DNA of 9,172 nucleotides, taken from NCBI GenBank assembly GCA_003645825.1, contig QNCQ01000059.1:1-9172 (forward strand). Direction: 5' to 3'. The translations under genes and the position numbers were made by a program. This DNA is from Fidelibacterota bacterium. GTDB taxonomy: Bacteria > Fidelibacterota > UBA2242 > B5-G15. Of the stretch, positions 1 through 7,245 are shown in pieces; the stretch's first letter is position 1, and the number at the start of each line of letters is the position of its first letter. A model generated the notes under the pieces. The model saw only the letters and a program-made list of their open reading frames with translations, searched no databases and was not told the origin of the DNA.

Positions 1-182
1 ACCTTTACCATTTAGGTTAATAAAAAACAAACCTTTGAAAAAACAATTGTATCTGCCTTATAGATGCTTTCATTAAAAACTTTTAAAAATTATCGTGGTG
101 AATTTCCTTCTCTCATTTATGCTTGACTATCACAATCGTTTAAGATAACTTGAACAGGATAATTTAAGATGGAGGTTAAAGT

Positions 183-533
183 ATGGGAAACATCTGGAAA
201 AGCTTAAAAAAGACAATGGATGGTGTACTAAAAAAAGCAAGCGAGATAACCAGAGAAGCAGCGGACAGAGCCGAGGAGGTTACAAGGCTTGGCAAGATAA
301 GGCTTGAAATCTTTCAGATTAAGAAAGATGTCGAGAAAAAACAAGCCGAACTGGGCAGCCTGGTTTACGATGAAATAAAAGATTCAGACAAAAAAAGGAT
401 CGAAATCAGCGAAAATATGAGGGCCATTATCAAGGAGATCAAAGATCTTGAGAAAAAACTGAAAGCCAAAGAAGAAGAGTATAATAAAATAAAGGCCGAG
501 GGAGACGATAATAAAAAAGAGAGAGGAAAATAA
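183..533 (+). CDS. small charged coiled-coil protein, function unknown
   Basis: I do not recognise a named family for this 116-residue protein. It is rich in Lys and Glu and almost free of Pro and aromatic residues. Heptad-like spacing over residues 30-105 predicts a long helical coiled coil. There is no signal peptide or membrane segment, so it is probably cytoplasmic. The N-terminal 25 residues could form an amphipathic helix. The start is supported by GGAGG at 171-175, 7 nt before the ATG. A possible -35 (TTGACT, 123-128) lies upstream, but its best -10 (GATAAC, 144-149) is spaced by only 15 nt, so I do not call a promoter. The sigma-factor gene follows after 10 nt, so the two are probably co-transcribed. 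A role linked to the sigma factor is possible but only inferred from this proximity. Confidence 0.75.
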   Translation: MGNIWKSLKKTMDGVLKKASEITREAADRAEEVTRLGKIRLEIFQIKKDVEKKQAELGSLVYDEIKDSDKKRIEISENMRAIIKEIKDLEKKLKAKEEEYNKIKAEGDDNKKERGK

Positions 534-543
534 TAAGGTTAGA

Positions 544-1425
544 ATGACAAGCGAAAAGGAAAGCATAAAAAGTGTAAAAGGCAGAAAAGGACCGTACACC
601 AGGAGCCAGATTCTGAAAAGGTATCTCAACGAAATTAGCAAAGAGGAACTCCTTTCGCCTGAAGAAGAGGTTGAGCTCGCAAGAAAAGTTAAAAAGGGAG
701 ATACAGAAGCGCTCGACAGATTACTTAGAGCTAATCTGCGTTTTGTGGTTTCTGTTGCTAAGAAGTATCAGAACCAGGGGCTTTCACTTGAGGATTTGAT
801 AAACGAAGGGAATATAGGTTTAATAAAGGCAGCCAGAAGATACGATGAGACGAGAGGGTTTAAATTCATTTCCTATGCAGTATGGTGGATCAGACAGACA
901 ATCCTGCAGGCTATCTCTGAGCAGGCAAGGATAGTTAGATTACCTCTGAATGTAATTGGAAATATTAACAAAATTACCAGGATAACCTCAGAGTTTGAGC
1001 AGGAATATGAAAGAGAGCCAACTCAAGAAGAAATAGAGAATATTCTGAAAGAAGAAAACATTGATATAGATGCGGTAAGGCAATTCAGCGAGGGATCTGT
1101 CAGTATGGAAACCCCTGTGGGACCGGACAAGGAAACAACTCTTGGTGACTTTATTTCGAGCCCCGATGCATCCGGTCCAGACAAGTTCCTGATGGAAATT
1201 TCCTTCAGACAGGAGATAAAGAAGGCACTTGAAACTCTGGAACCTCGCGAAGCCTTGATAGTTCGTCTGTATTTTGGGATTGATCAGGATACTCCTATGA
1301 CTCTTGAAGAAATAGGGGAGAAGTTAAACCTTACCCGTGAAAGAGTGAGACAAATAAAAGAACGGGCAATAAGAAAGCTTAGACACTCTTCCCGCTCCTT
1401 AGTCTTAAAAGGCTATCTCGGTTAA
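544..1425 (+). CDS. rpoD: primary-type RNA polymerase sigma factor (sigma-70 family, short RpoD)
   Basis: This protein directs core RNA polymerase to promoters. The 293 residues show region 1.2 (about 27-60, starting YLNEISKEELLSPEEEVELA) and region 2 (about 58-128, with NLRFVVSVAKKY, DLINEGNIGLIKA and RGFKFISYAVWWIRQ). Region 3 follows at about 135-212 and region 4 at about 224-290, with the 4.2 helix-turn-helix TLEEIGEKLNLTRERVRQIK. The acidic region 1.1 and the large non-conserved insert of proteobacterial RpoD are absent, as in Bacteroidota-type primary sigma factors of about 290 residues. In the -10-reading helix, Gln118 matches E. coli Q437, but the place of T440 is Leu121. The ATG has a modest AAGG ribosome site at 536-539. 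The gene lies 10 nt after the coiled-coil gene and converges on rpsT across a 17-nt gap with no clear terminator. An alternative group 2 sigma factor cannot be fully excluded. Confidence 0.93.
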   Translation: MTSEKESIKSVKGRKGPYTRSQILKRYLNEISKEELLSPEEEVELARKVKKGDTEALDRLLRANLRFVVSVAKKYQNQGLSLEDLINEGNIGLIKAARRYDETRGFKFISYAVWWIRQTILQAISEQARIVRLPLNVIGNINKITRITSEFEQEYEREPTQEEIENILKEENIDIDAVRQFSEGSVSMETPVGPDKETTLGDFISSPDASGPDKFLMEISFRQEIKKALETLEPREALIVRLYFGIDQDTPMTLEEIGEKLNLTRERVRQIKERAIRKLRHSSRSLVLKGYLG

Positions 1426-1442
1426 TTGCTTTCTTTAATTTT

Positions 1443-1700
1443 CTACTGAAGTTTGGCTATATATCTCGCAAGCTTGGATTTTTTGTTCGCTGCGTTGTTT
1501 TTGTGGATTATTCCTTTTGCAGCAACTTTATCTATTACAGAGACAGCTTCTCTAAACAATTTCTCTGCCTCTTCGCGTGTCTCAGCAGCCTTGACCTTCT
1601 TTATCATGGTCTTCACAAGAGATTTATAATGTTTGTTCCTTAAACGGGCTTTCTCTGCTTGCCTTATTCTTTTCAGAACTGACTTACTTTTCTTGCTCAT
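1443..1700 (-). CDS. rpsT: 30S ribosomal protein S20
   Basis: S20 is a primary binder of the 5' domain of 16S rRNA in the small ribosomal subunit. The 85 residues match the family length. They show the typical basic opening (MSKKSKSVLKRIRQAEKARLRN), the central helix with KTMIKKVKAA, and the conserved C-terminal block DKVAAKGIIHKNNAANKKSKLARYIA. An AGAGGAAAT ribosome site lies directly upstream of the ATG. As in many bacteria, the gene is monocistronic here. It is convergent with the sigma-factor gene, and its promoter appears to lie at 1736-1764, next to the remnant of a methyltransferase gene. Confidence 0.97.
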   Translation of the reverse strand: MSKKSKSVLKRIRQAEKARLRNKHYKSLVKTMIKKVKAAETREEAEKLFREAVSVIDKVAAKGIIHKNNAANKKSKLARYIAKLQ

Positions 1701-1735
1701 ATTTCCTCTTCACCTTACCTTTCAAAAAGTGGCTA

Positions 1736-1764
1736 AATTTATTTAATTAAGTCTTCATATTCAA
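1736..1764 (-). promoter_or_regulatory. candidate promoter of rpsT
   Basis: On the minus strand TTGAAT (1764-1759) and TAAATT (1741-1736) are separated by exactly 17 nt. Each matches the sigma-70 consensus at 4 of 6 positions. The predicted start near 1729 gives a leader of about 28 nt before rpsT. The region is very AT-rich, so a chance match is possible. The element sits where the methyltransferase similarity of the neighbouring pseudogene fades out. Confidence 0.4.
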
Positions 1765-1769
1765 ATGGA

Positions 1770-2120
1770 AATTTTAGTGCCTTTGTCTGATTCAGGGACA
1801 TGGTATACAGTTTGAGGAGGCACTTTACATTCCAAAATGGTCATATTCATTGTACACTAACGCTTTCATATCACCATAGAAACTGAAATTGTACACATCA
1901 CCCGGGAAGCTCTATATCCTCTACCCGAATAATTTTACAGACACTACATGTTCCGGATCCTATGTCTATTATTCTATCATTCCGTCGCCTTTCGACAGGT
2001 GAGGCTCAATCCTCCTGACAAGTTCTTCTGCCTATTGATCACTAAGGTCTCGAATAACCGTTCTTAAGAACCTGTTACGTTGCGAGGTAATTCAACTATT
2101 AACCTTCTTCTCTCCACCAT
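1770..2120 (-). pseudogene. decayed class I SAM-dependent methyltransferase
   Basis: No intact frame crosses this stretch, but the minus strand carries pieces of one methyltransferase in the correct order in shifting frames. An ATG at 2120 abuts the trmO stop and gives a short N-terminal piece that ends at TAA 2066-2064. From 2070 another frame reads LRTVIRDLSDQ, an in-frame TAG (2034-2032), then AEELVRRIEPHLSKGD (2031 onward). From 1975 a third frame gives RIIDIGSGTCSVCKIIR, the SAM-binding motif I (DIGSGT), ending at TGA 1900-1898. From 1899 a shifted frame gives DVYNFSFYGDMKALVY, ending at TAA 1827-1825. From 1826 another frame gives VPPQTVYHVPESDK, resembling the family's post-motif LLLTVLHHVPDPDK. 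At least three frameshifts and several stops are needed, so this is real decay rather than one sequencing error. The C-terminal half is missing. It probably was the last gene of the kinase-trmO unit. The exact substrate cannot be told. Confidence 0.75.
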
Positions 2121-2621
2121 TCATTTTTCCGGCACTTCTTTTACGAACCTCCCATCATCTCTTGAAGTGCCGAGTTTATGTATTCTTTCCTTTAACCATC
2201 CTATTTTGAAGCTGCCCGGCGAGTTGAATTCCGGTACATATGGTTTAATGTCCAGAAGCGGGGTACCGTTGACAGCATCTATCCCTCTAACAAAAAGTAT
2301 ATTGCCCTCTATCTTCTCAAGGCGGACAGTTGAGATACCAATTGGATTGGGTCTGCATGGAGCCCGGGTGGCGAAAACACCCCGCAACGTGGTATCCATA
2401 AAAGGAATTACCTCAAGTTTTTGTCCACTGCAGAGATGAAAATAATAAATAAGGATGATGTGAGAGAAGCCATCAATGTCTTTCAACCCTTTTGAGTATT
2501 CAGGATAGATCTCCACCTTTCCCTGGATATCCCCTGCCGCAGATGGCTGAATAGGAGTTCCTTCTGGTTTTGTATAAGGAGAGTATATAGTACCTATTGG
2601 TTTAAATACAATTTTATCCAT
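2121..2621 (-). CDS. trmO: TrmO/TsaA-family tRNA (t6A37) N6-methyltransferase, single-domain
   Basis: TrmO transfers a methyl group from S-adenosylmethionine to N6 of threonylcarbamoyladenosine at tRNA position 37, giving m6t6A and tuning decoding of ACY codons. The protein opens with the family start FKPIGTIYSPY. It then shows DGFSHIILIYYF (residues 50-61), the signature RAPCRPNPIG (86-95), VRGIDAVNGTPLLDIK and PYVPEFN near 133. The signature residues appear intact. At 166 residues it is shorter than E. coli TrmO (about 235) and lacks the C-terminal domain, as in archaeal-type members. I chose the ATG at 2621 over the one at 2633 because GGAG precedes it at good distance and the family homology starts right after it. 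The gene starts 22 nt after the kinase stop, so they are probably co-transcribed. Methylation of t6A is known for characterised members and is inferred here. Confidence 0.88.
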   Translation of the reverse strand: MDKIVFKPIGTIYSPYTKPEGTPIQPSAAGDIQGKVEIYPEYSKGLKDIDGFSHIILIYYFHLCSGQKLEVIPFMDTTLRGVFATRAPCRPNPIGISTVRLEKIEGNILFVRGIDAVNGTPLLDIKPYVPEFNSPGSFKIGWLKERIHKLGTSRDDGRFVKEVPEK

Positions 2622-2627
2622 AGCAAA

Positions 2628-2631
2628 CTCC
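2628..2631 (-). promoter_or_regulatory. ribosome binding site deciding the trmO start
   Basis: GGAG on the minus strand lies 6 nt before the ATG at 2621-2619. It falls inside the longer alternative reading frame that begins at 2633, which has no comparable site upstream. This favours the shorter protein. Confidence 0.6.
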
Positions 2632-2643
2632 ATATATCAAGTT

Positions 2644-5600
2644 CTAACCATACTTAGCTTTCATTAATCTATTTACCTCTTTTCTCAATTCTTCAAGCTG
2701 AAACGGTTTCGATAGTCGACCTTTAAAACCGTATTCAAGATAGTTTGCCATTACGGGGTCTGTGGAATAACCACTCGACACGATAATCTTTGCATCTGGG
2801 TCTATAGAAAGTATCTCCTTTGCAGCCTCCTTTCCACCTACCCCTCCTGGTATTGTCAAATCCATAATAACAATATGAAAGGGCTCTTCTTTCTCCATGG
2901 CTTCCTTGTACTTTTTTACAGCTTCACCGCCGTCTTTTGCAAAATCAACCTTGTGCCCCAGCATTCCAAGCATCGCGCCTGCAACTTCCCTTACCATCTC
3001 CTCATCGTCCACAACAAGGATACGACATGTTACAGCATCTGAAGGCCTACGGATATCCACAAACTCATGCCCCTCACTTCCAGTTGAAGCTCTTTCTGCA
3101 GGAAGGTAAAGTGTAAAAGCCGTCCCCACCCCGGGACTTGATTCGACGGTTATATGTCCATCGTGTTTTTTTATAATGCTATACACAATTGCCAACCCAA
3201 GACCATCACCTGTTTGTTTCGTGCTGAAATACGGATCGAAAATCTTATCAAGATACTTTGAGGGAATCCCCACACCCTCATCCCTTAGTGTAATTTTAAC
3301 AAAGTTACCTGTTAGGTTCCCAATCGATAATCTTTCAATGTTCTCAATGTTTTCTGCCTCAATGTAAAGATTTCCCCCTTCCGGCATCGCTTCTTTGGCG
3401 TTGATTACCAGATTAGCAATGACTTGACTTATTTGCCCCTTATCGGCTCTTACCTGCCACAAATCATCAGGAAATTTGAAGTTTGCTTTTACGCTACTTC
3501 CGGATAGGTTAAACTCCACAGTTTCCTGAATAATAGATTTCACATCCAGCGTCTCAAGTATTGGTTCTCCGCCCCTTGCAAAAGTTAGCAACTGCTTTGT
3601 AAGATTCGTCGCTCTCTTAAGGGCAGATGTCGCAATCTCAAGATGAGAATAAGCAGAATGATCTTTTGATAGCTGCATTTTGGCTATTTCTATATTTCCA
3701 AAGACTCCTGTAAGAATGTTATTAAAATCATGAGCTATACCTCCTGCTAATACGCCAATAGACCTAAGTTTCTCTGCCTTGATAACCTCACTTTTCAGTT
3801 TTTCCTGTTCAGTTATATCTCTAACAAACTCGACCACCCCTATCGTTTCTCCGGTATCAACATCTTTGATGGGGTGACTGTACAATTCAATCCATTCAAT
3901 ATGACTCCCCGGAGGTCCCGGAACAATTTCCATTTCAGTTTTTCCTGTTTTTAAACAACGTAAACTGGGGCAGGGAGAACAGGGTTTTTCTTTATTGTGG
4001 TATTTTTTGTAGCACTTTCCTCCCTCCAGCGGCAGGTTTTCTTTGTACCACTCTCTCATAACGTCATTAACCATGAGTATATTCAACTCTGTATCCAGCA
4101 CGCTTATCCCATCCTGTACGCTTGAAAACAAACTCTCAAGAAATTGCTTGTTTTGCCTGATTCTCTTTTCTTTTTCATATATTTCGGTCACGTCCCTAAA
4201 TACGATAACAACCCCAAGAACTTTGCCTTCTGGATCCTTTATGGGTGCTGCGCTATCAGCTATATTGTATTCTATTCCATCTCTGGATATCAGAACGGTG
4301 TGATTTCCAAGCCCGATTATATGACCTTCTCTTAGAACCCTCTCAACGGGATTAGTAACCTCTTCCCTGGTCTCCTCGTTCACAATATGAAACACTTCCC
4401 TAAGTTGTTTCCCTTTTGCCTCTTCGAAACTCCATCCTGTAAGTTTTTCTGCTATATTATTCATCAGTTCTATTTCCCCGGATGTATCGGTTGTAATGAC
4501 CCCATCACCGATGGAGCGAAGAGTCACAAAGAGCTGTTCCTTTTCGTTTTTAAGTTCCTGTCGTGTTCTTTTTTTGTCTTCAAGCATTTTATTGGCATTG
4601 CGAGCCATTTCCTTAAATTCTCTAAACCTGATCCCGGCAAGGTCTATTAACTCGTCTGAGAATGCAGCTTTCCTCAGAAGGGAGTTAAAAAGAGAAACAT
4701 CTTTCTTAAGCCTTCTGGTGACTTGTCCGAGAAGAACCAGGAAAATTGACATTGTTATCACAACAATTGCTATGGAATGAAGGATTCTTGTTCTTATTTG
4801 CCTGTTTAGATTGGCACGTAACAGAGCAATGCTTTTCTCCACGTCATCAAGATAGACGCCAGCTCCGACAATCCATTCCAGTTCAGGTATCCCATAGATG
4901 AAGGATACTTTAGGAGATTCCTTCGTAGCATCAGTGAGCTTTTGCCAGCTGTAGTGAATATAATCTCCTTCAGGCTTCATAGCTGCCTGGTATTCCGTAT
5001 CGAACATATTCTTCGTTTTCTGTGGAAGCTCTGAGAATTCCTCCCAGAGCTTTTTTGTCCCTGAGAAAACCTTTCCGTTTGAAACAAGAGCGTCTCCGTT
5101 AAACCTATTCACAAATATATAGCCTTCTTTTCCAAACCGAAGCTCGCTTATAGTTTTCAAAACCCCTTGCTCTCTCAGTAGCTCTTCCAGATCTCTGCAC
5201 CAATATCCAGCTCCTATGATCCAGTTTAGAGGTTCAAATACTCTTACGTAGCTGAAGTAAGAAAGTTTTAAGCTGGAACTGTCAGACACAGGAACTTCAA
5301 TACTATGTTCAAAAAGACCCTCACCAGACGTTTTTGCTATCTCAATCAATCTCTTCAAAATAGTCGTGGGAATTCTCGCATAAGGTTTTTCCCCTTTCAT
5401 TTTATCCGGAAACAGAACAGGTTTCCCTTTCATATCCACAATAAAGAAATAGCCTCTTTCGTTTTCAAACCTGATAGTCTTAAGAATCTCAACAATCATG
5501 TTTCTTATTTCCTGCTGGTTTCTGCTAGCCTTATACCTCCGAACAATATTGGAGACTATAGCATACGCTTCGTTTGCCTTATTCTTGACCTTTTGTTTCA

Positions 5601-5835
5601 CCTGCGATAGCAGACTTTCCTGAGATCGTCTTATAAAATCGACAGTGCGCAGAACTTCTCTCCTGATAATTTGTTTCTGTTGCTCTATGAAATCGGCCCG
5701 TATTCTTTTGGCTCTGCTTTTAAATTCAAAATAAGAGTCAGCAACATCAACTGCAATAAGAAGAATAGCAAGTCCAACTAAGAAAATTACCCCCCAAAAA
5801 CTTATCAAATTTAGAAAACTTACTTTCCGTTTCAT
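2644..5835 (-). CDS. membrane-bound hybrid histidine kinase (Cache-PAS-PAS-kinase-receiver)
   Basis: The 1063 residues form a full sensor. A membrane helix (about 10-30) and a helical stalk are followed by a tandem Cache-type extracytoplasmic sensor (about 85-335) with two repeats of GYFFIVD/GYIFVNR and WIIGAGYW/WIVGAGVY. A second membrane helix is at about 352-372. After a helical linker come PAS1 (about 437-550) and PAS2 (about 565-677). PAS2 carries Cys608, 619, 622 and 627. The dimerisation helix holds the phospho-acceptor His702 in GIAHDFNN. The ATPase domain has its N box at Asn812, DEGVGIP (852-858) and GDGLGLA (876-882). The C-terminal receiver has Asp943/944, the acceptor Asp992, Ser1020/1021 and Lys1043. 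All key residues are present. No output domain follows, so phosphate probably passes to a separate partner. AGAGGA precedes the ATG. Cache domains usually bind small molecules outside the membrane; the ligand is unknown. It heads a unit with trmO and the decayed methyltransferase. Confidence 0.95.
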   Translation of the reverse strand: MKRKVSFLNLISFWGVIFLVGLAILLIAVDVADSYFEFKSRAKRIRADFIEQQKQIIRREVLRTVDFIRRSQESLLSQVKQKVKNKANEAYAIVSNIVRRYKASRNQQEIRNMIVEILKTIRFENERGYFFIVDMKGKPVLFPDKMKGEKPYARIPTTILKRLIEIAKTSGEGLFEHSIEVPVSDSSSLKLSYFSYVRVFEPLNWIIGAGYWCRDLEELLREQGVLKTISELRFGKEGYIFVNRFNGDALVSNGKVFSGTKKLWEEFSELPQKTKNMFDTEYQAAMKPEGDYIHYSWQKLTDATKESPKVSFIYGIPELEWIVGAGVYLDDVEKSIALLRANLNRQIRTRILHSIAIVVITMSIFLVLLGQVTRRLKKDVSLFNSLLRKAAFSDELIDLAGIRFREFKEMARNANKMLEDKKRTRQELKNEKEQLFVTLRSIGDGVITTDTSGEIELMNNIAEKLTGWSFEEAKGKQLREVFHIVNEETREEVTNPVERVLREGHIIGLGNHTVLISRDGIEYNIADSAAPIKDPEGKVLGVVIVFRDVTEIYEKEKRIRQNKQFLESLFSSVQDGISVLDTELNILMVNDVMREWYKENLPLEGGKCYKKYHNKEKPCSPCPSLRCLKTGKTEMEIVPGPPGSHIEWIELYSHPIKDVDTGETIGVVEFVRDITEQEKLKSEVIKAEKLRSIGVLAGGIAHDFNNILTGVFGNIEIAKMQLSKDHSAYSHLEIATSALKRATNLTKQLLTFARGGEPILETLDVKSIIQETVEFNLSGSSVKANFKFPDDLWQVRADKGQISQVIANLVINAKEAMPEGGNLYIEAENIENIERLSIGNLTGNFVKITLRDEGVGIPSKYLDKIFDPYFSTKQTGDGLGLAIVYSIIKKHDGHITVESSPGVGTAFTLYLPAERASTGSEGHEFVDIRRPSDAVTCRILVVDDEEMVREVAGAMLGMLGHKVDFAKDGGEAVKKYKEAMEKEEPFHIVIMDLTIPGGVGGKEAAKEILSIDPDAKIIVSSGYSTDPVMANYLEYGFKGRLSKPFQLEELRKEVNRLMKAKYG

Positions 5836-5871
5836 GTCATCCTCTTTCTTGAGAGATGTTGGGATACTATG

Positions 5872-5964
5872 CTATTGATACGCTTTATAGCCAATAAAAC
5901 CCCTTTTATGTAAAGAGCGTTTTACTTTTCGCACTCTCTTTATCCTAGCATCTAGGTTCTTCAT
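5872..5964 (-). CDS. possible 30-codon leader peptide in the kinase 5' region
   Basis: An ATG at 5964 opens a 30-codon frame ending 36 nt before the kinase start. The peptide is very basic (11 Lys/Arg of 30; core RIKRVRKVKRSLHKRG). No ribosome site precedes it, but the predicted transcription start of the kinase promoter falls at about 5965, so it could be read from a leaderless end. A longer frame through a TTG at 6060 would run across the promoter and is not credible. Coding is not demonstrated; chance in AT-rich leader DNA is the main alternative. Confidence 0.2.
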   Translation of the reverse strand: MKNLDARIKRVRKVKRSLHKRGFIGYKAYQ

Positions 5965-5971
5965 AACTGAG

Positions 5972-6000
5972 ATTTTAAAAAATGGAGATAAAAAAGTCAA
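5972..6000 (-). promoter_or_regulatory. candidate sigma-70 promoter of the kinase-trmO unit
   Basis: On the minus strand TTGACT (6000-5995) and TAAAAT (5977-5972) are separated by exactly 17 nt, with 5 of 6 matches in each box. The spacer is AT-rich. Transcription would start near 5965 and leave a leader of about 130 nt before the kinase. That leader contains a small perfect inverted repeat, CCTAG-ATG-CTAGG (5956-5944), close to the start, which could be a weak hairpin or an operator. Confidence 0.55.
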
Positions 6001-6129
6001 AAAATTCCCCATGGAGACCCTGTTAGTAGCGAGAGAGACAAGATTATTTTTCTCCTTCAACCTTAATTTTCCCCTATCTCTTTTGACGTTAATTTCTTAA
6101 AATCAATCTGTGACAAGGGGAGATACATT

Positions 6130-7236
6130 ATGGAAAGAAAGACAAACATTTTATTTCTTTGCTTTGTTTGTTTCATCGGGTTCTTCCTTTTAAAATGTAG
6201 TGGCAGGGACAATACAGATGTTGCAAGGGACTTTGTCGATACGGTTGGATTTGCGCACCTCGACTGGCAGGTAGATTCTGTTCTGGCACGAATAGATAGA
6301 CTTTATAGCAAGCGCATTGAAGAAATAAGGAGGCAAAAAGGAGTTTCAGAAAAAACTATCTGGAAAGTTGTAATTTCACCACACGATGATTACTCCTACG
6401 TTGGATATCTATATCCTGTTCTTCTTAAGTATGTGAGAGCAAGGACAGTTTTCCTATTTGGCGTTGCCCACAAAGCTCGCCTCCTTGGGCTGAAGGATAG
6501 GCTGGTTTTTGGCAGTTTTGAAAGGTGGCGGGCGCCATACGGGGAAGTTAAAGTGAGTACTGTGAGAAATGAACTTATTAAGAGCTTGCCGGGGGACTTC
6601 TATGTTGTAAATGACAGCATGATGGCTATTGAACATTCTCTCGAAGCTATTGTGCCTTTTCTCCAATACTACAACAAGAGAATAGAGATCATCCCTGTGC
6701 TTGTACCTTACATGCCTTTCGAGAGAATGAAAGAAATATCGAAGACCTTTGCAAGAGCAATTTACGACGTAGTCAGCAGGAAAAAGTGGGAATGGGGAAG
6801 AGATTTTGCGTTTGTAATAAGCAGCGATGCTGTCCACTATGGTGATGAAGACTGGGGAGGTAGAAACTTTGCCTATTTTGGAAGTGATAGTGTTGGTTAT
6901 ATAAAAGCTGTAAACCATGAATATGAAATAATAAATAACTGCCTTATCCCCCAAATTAACCCTGCCAGGATAGAAAAATTCGTTAACTATACTGTCCAAG
7001 AGGCTGACTATACAAAGTATAAGTGGACATGGTGTGGGAGATATTCCATCCCTTTCGGCCTTCTAACGGCTTACCAGCTGTCCCGTATCTCGGAAGTGGA
7101 CTTAAAAGGTGTATTGGTAGGATATGCAACGAGTATAGACCATGAACACATTCCTGTTGTCGATCTAAGGATGGGCATTACAGCTCCGGCAAATATACAC
7201 CACTGGGTGGGATACGCTGCAATCGGGTATTACTAA
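6130..7236 (+). CDS. MEMO-family (AmmeMemoRadiSam protein B-like) lipoprotein
   Basis: The MEMO fold resembles non-haem-iron extradiol dioxygenases. Human MEMO1 binds metal through two His and a Cys; the bacterial function is poorly known. Equivalent residues are all visible: His85 in SPHDDYSYVG (family SPHAGYxYSG), His114 in FGVAHKA (family GPSH), Glu168-His169 in EHSLEAIVPFLQ, His236 in SSDAVHYG, and Cys302 in WCGRYSIPFG. The domain spans about residues 78-368. The N-terminus has two Lys/Arg, a hydrophobic run (7-21) and Cys23 within LLKCSGRD. This looks like a lipoprotein signal, though Lys at -1 is atypical, so plain membrane anchoring is an alternative. AAGGGGAG supports the ATG. Canonical family members are cytoplasmic and sit beside AMMECR1 and radical-SAM genes; neither is present here. 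The gene converges on the epimerase gene with a 9-nt gap. Confidence 0.87.
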   Translation: MERKTNILFLCFVCFIGFFLLKCSGRDNTDVARDFVDTVGFAHLDWQVDSVLARIDRLYSKRIEEIRRQKGVSEKTIWKVVISPHDDYSYVGYLYPVLLKYVRARTVFLFGVAHKARLLGLKDRLVFGSFERWRAPYGEVKVSTVRNELIKSLPGDFYVVNDSMMAIEHSLEAIVPFLQYYNKRIEIIPVLVPYMPFERMKEISKTFARAIYDVVSRKKWEWGRDFAFVISSDAVHYGDEDWGGRNFAYFGSDSVGYIKAVNHEYEIINNCLIPQINPARIEKFVNYTVQEADYTKYKWTWCGRYSIPFGLLTAYQLSRISEVDLKGVLVGYATSIDHEHIPVVDLRMGITAPANIHHWVGYAAIGYY

Positions 7237-7245
7237 AGCGCGAGT

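Larger units (their letters stand above)
5836..6129. other. divergent intergenic region between the kinase and MEMO genes
   Basis: These 294 bases separate two divergent genes. The leftward promoter is described separately. For the rightward MEMO gene I see TTGACG at 6083-6088 and TAAAAT at 6098-6103, but they are only 9 nt apart and cannot form one sigma-70 promoter. If TAAAAT is the -10, the -35 is poor. The MEMO ribosome site AAGGGGAG ends at 6122, 7 nt before its ATG. Confidence 0.5.

Noticed and set aside
123..149. Promoter TTGACT/GATAAC before the coiled-coil gene
   Set aside because: The spacer is only 15 nt and the -10 is weak; mentioned in the gene entry but not called.
1426..1442. 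Terminator between the convergent sigma and S20 genes
   Set aside because: The 17-nt gap holds no stable inverted repeat or U-run structure.
1770..2120. Sequencing errors instead of a pseudogene
   Set aside because: Three or more shifts and several stops within about 350 nt, next to two undamaged genes, with the C-terminal half missing, fit decay far better than error.
2080..2439. 119-codon rightward frame opposite trmO
   Set aside because: It lies antisense to a clear TrmO gene and the pseudogene, with no motif of its own.
5872..6060. 62-codon leftward frame upstream of the kinase
   Set aside because: It needs a TTG start and runs across a strong promoter. Only its last 30 codons are kept, as a low-confidence leader peptide.
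6454..6999. 181-codon leftward frame inside the MEMO gene
   Set aside because: It lies wholly opposite a MEMO gene with all family motifs, and its protein shows no recognisable domain.
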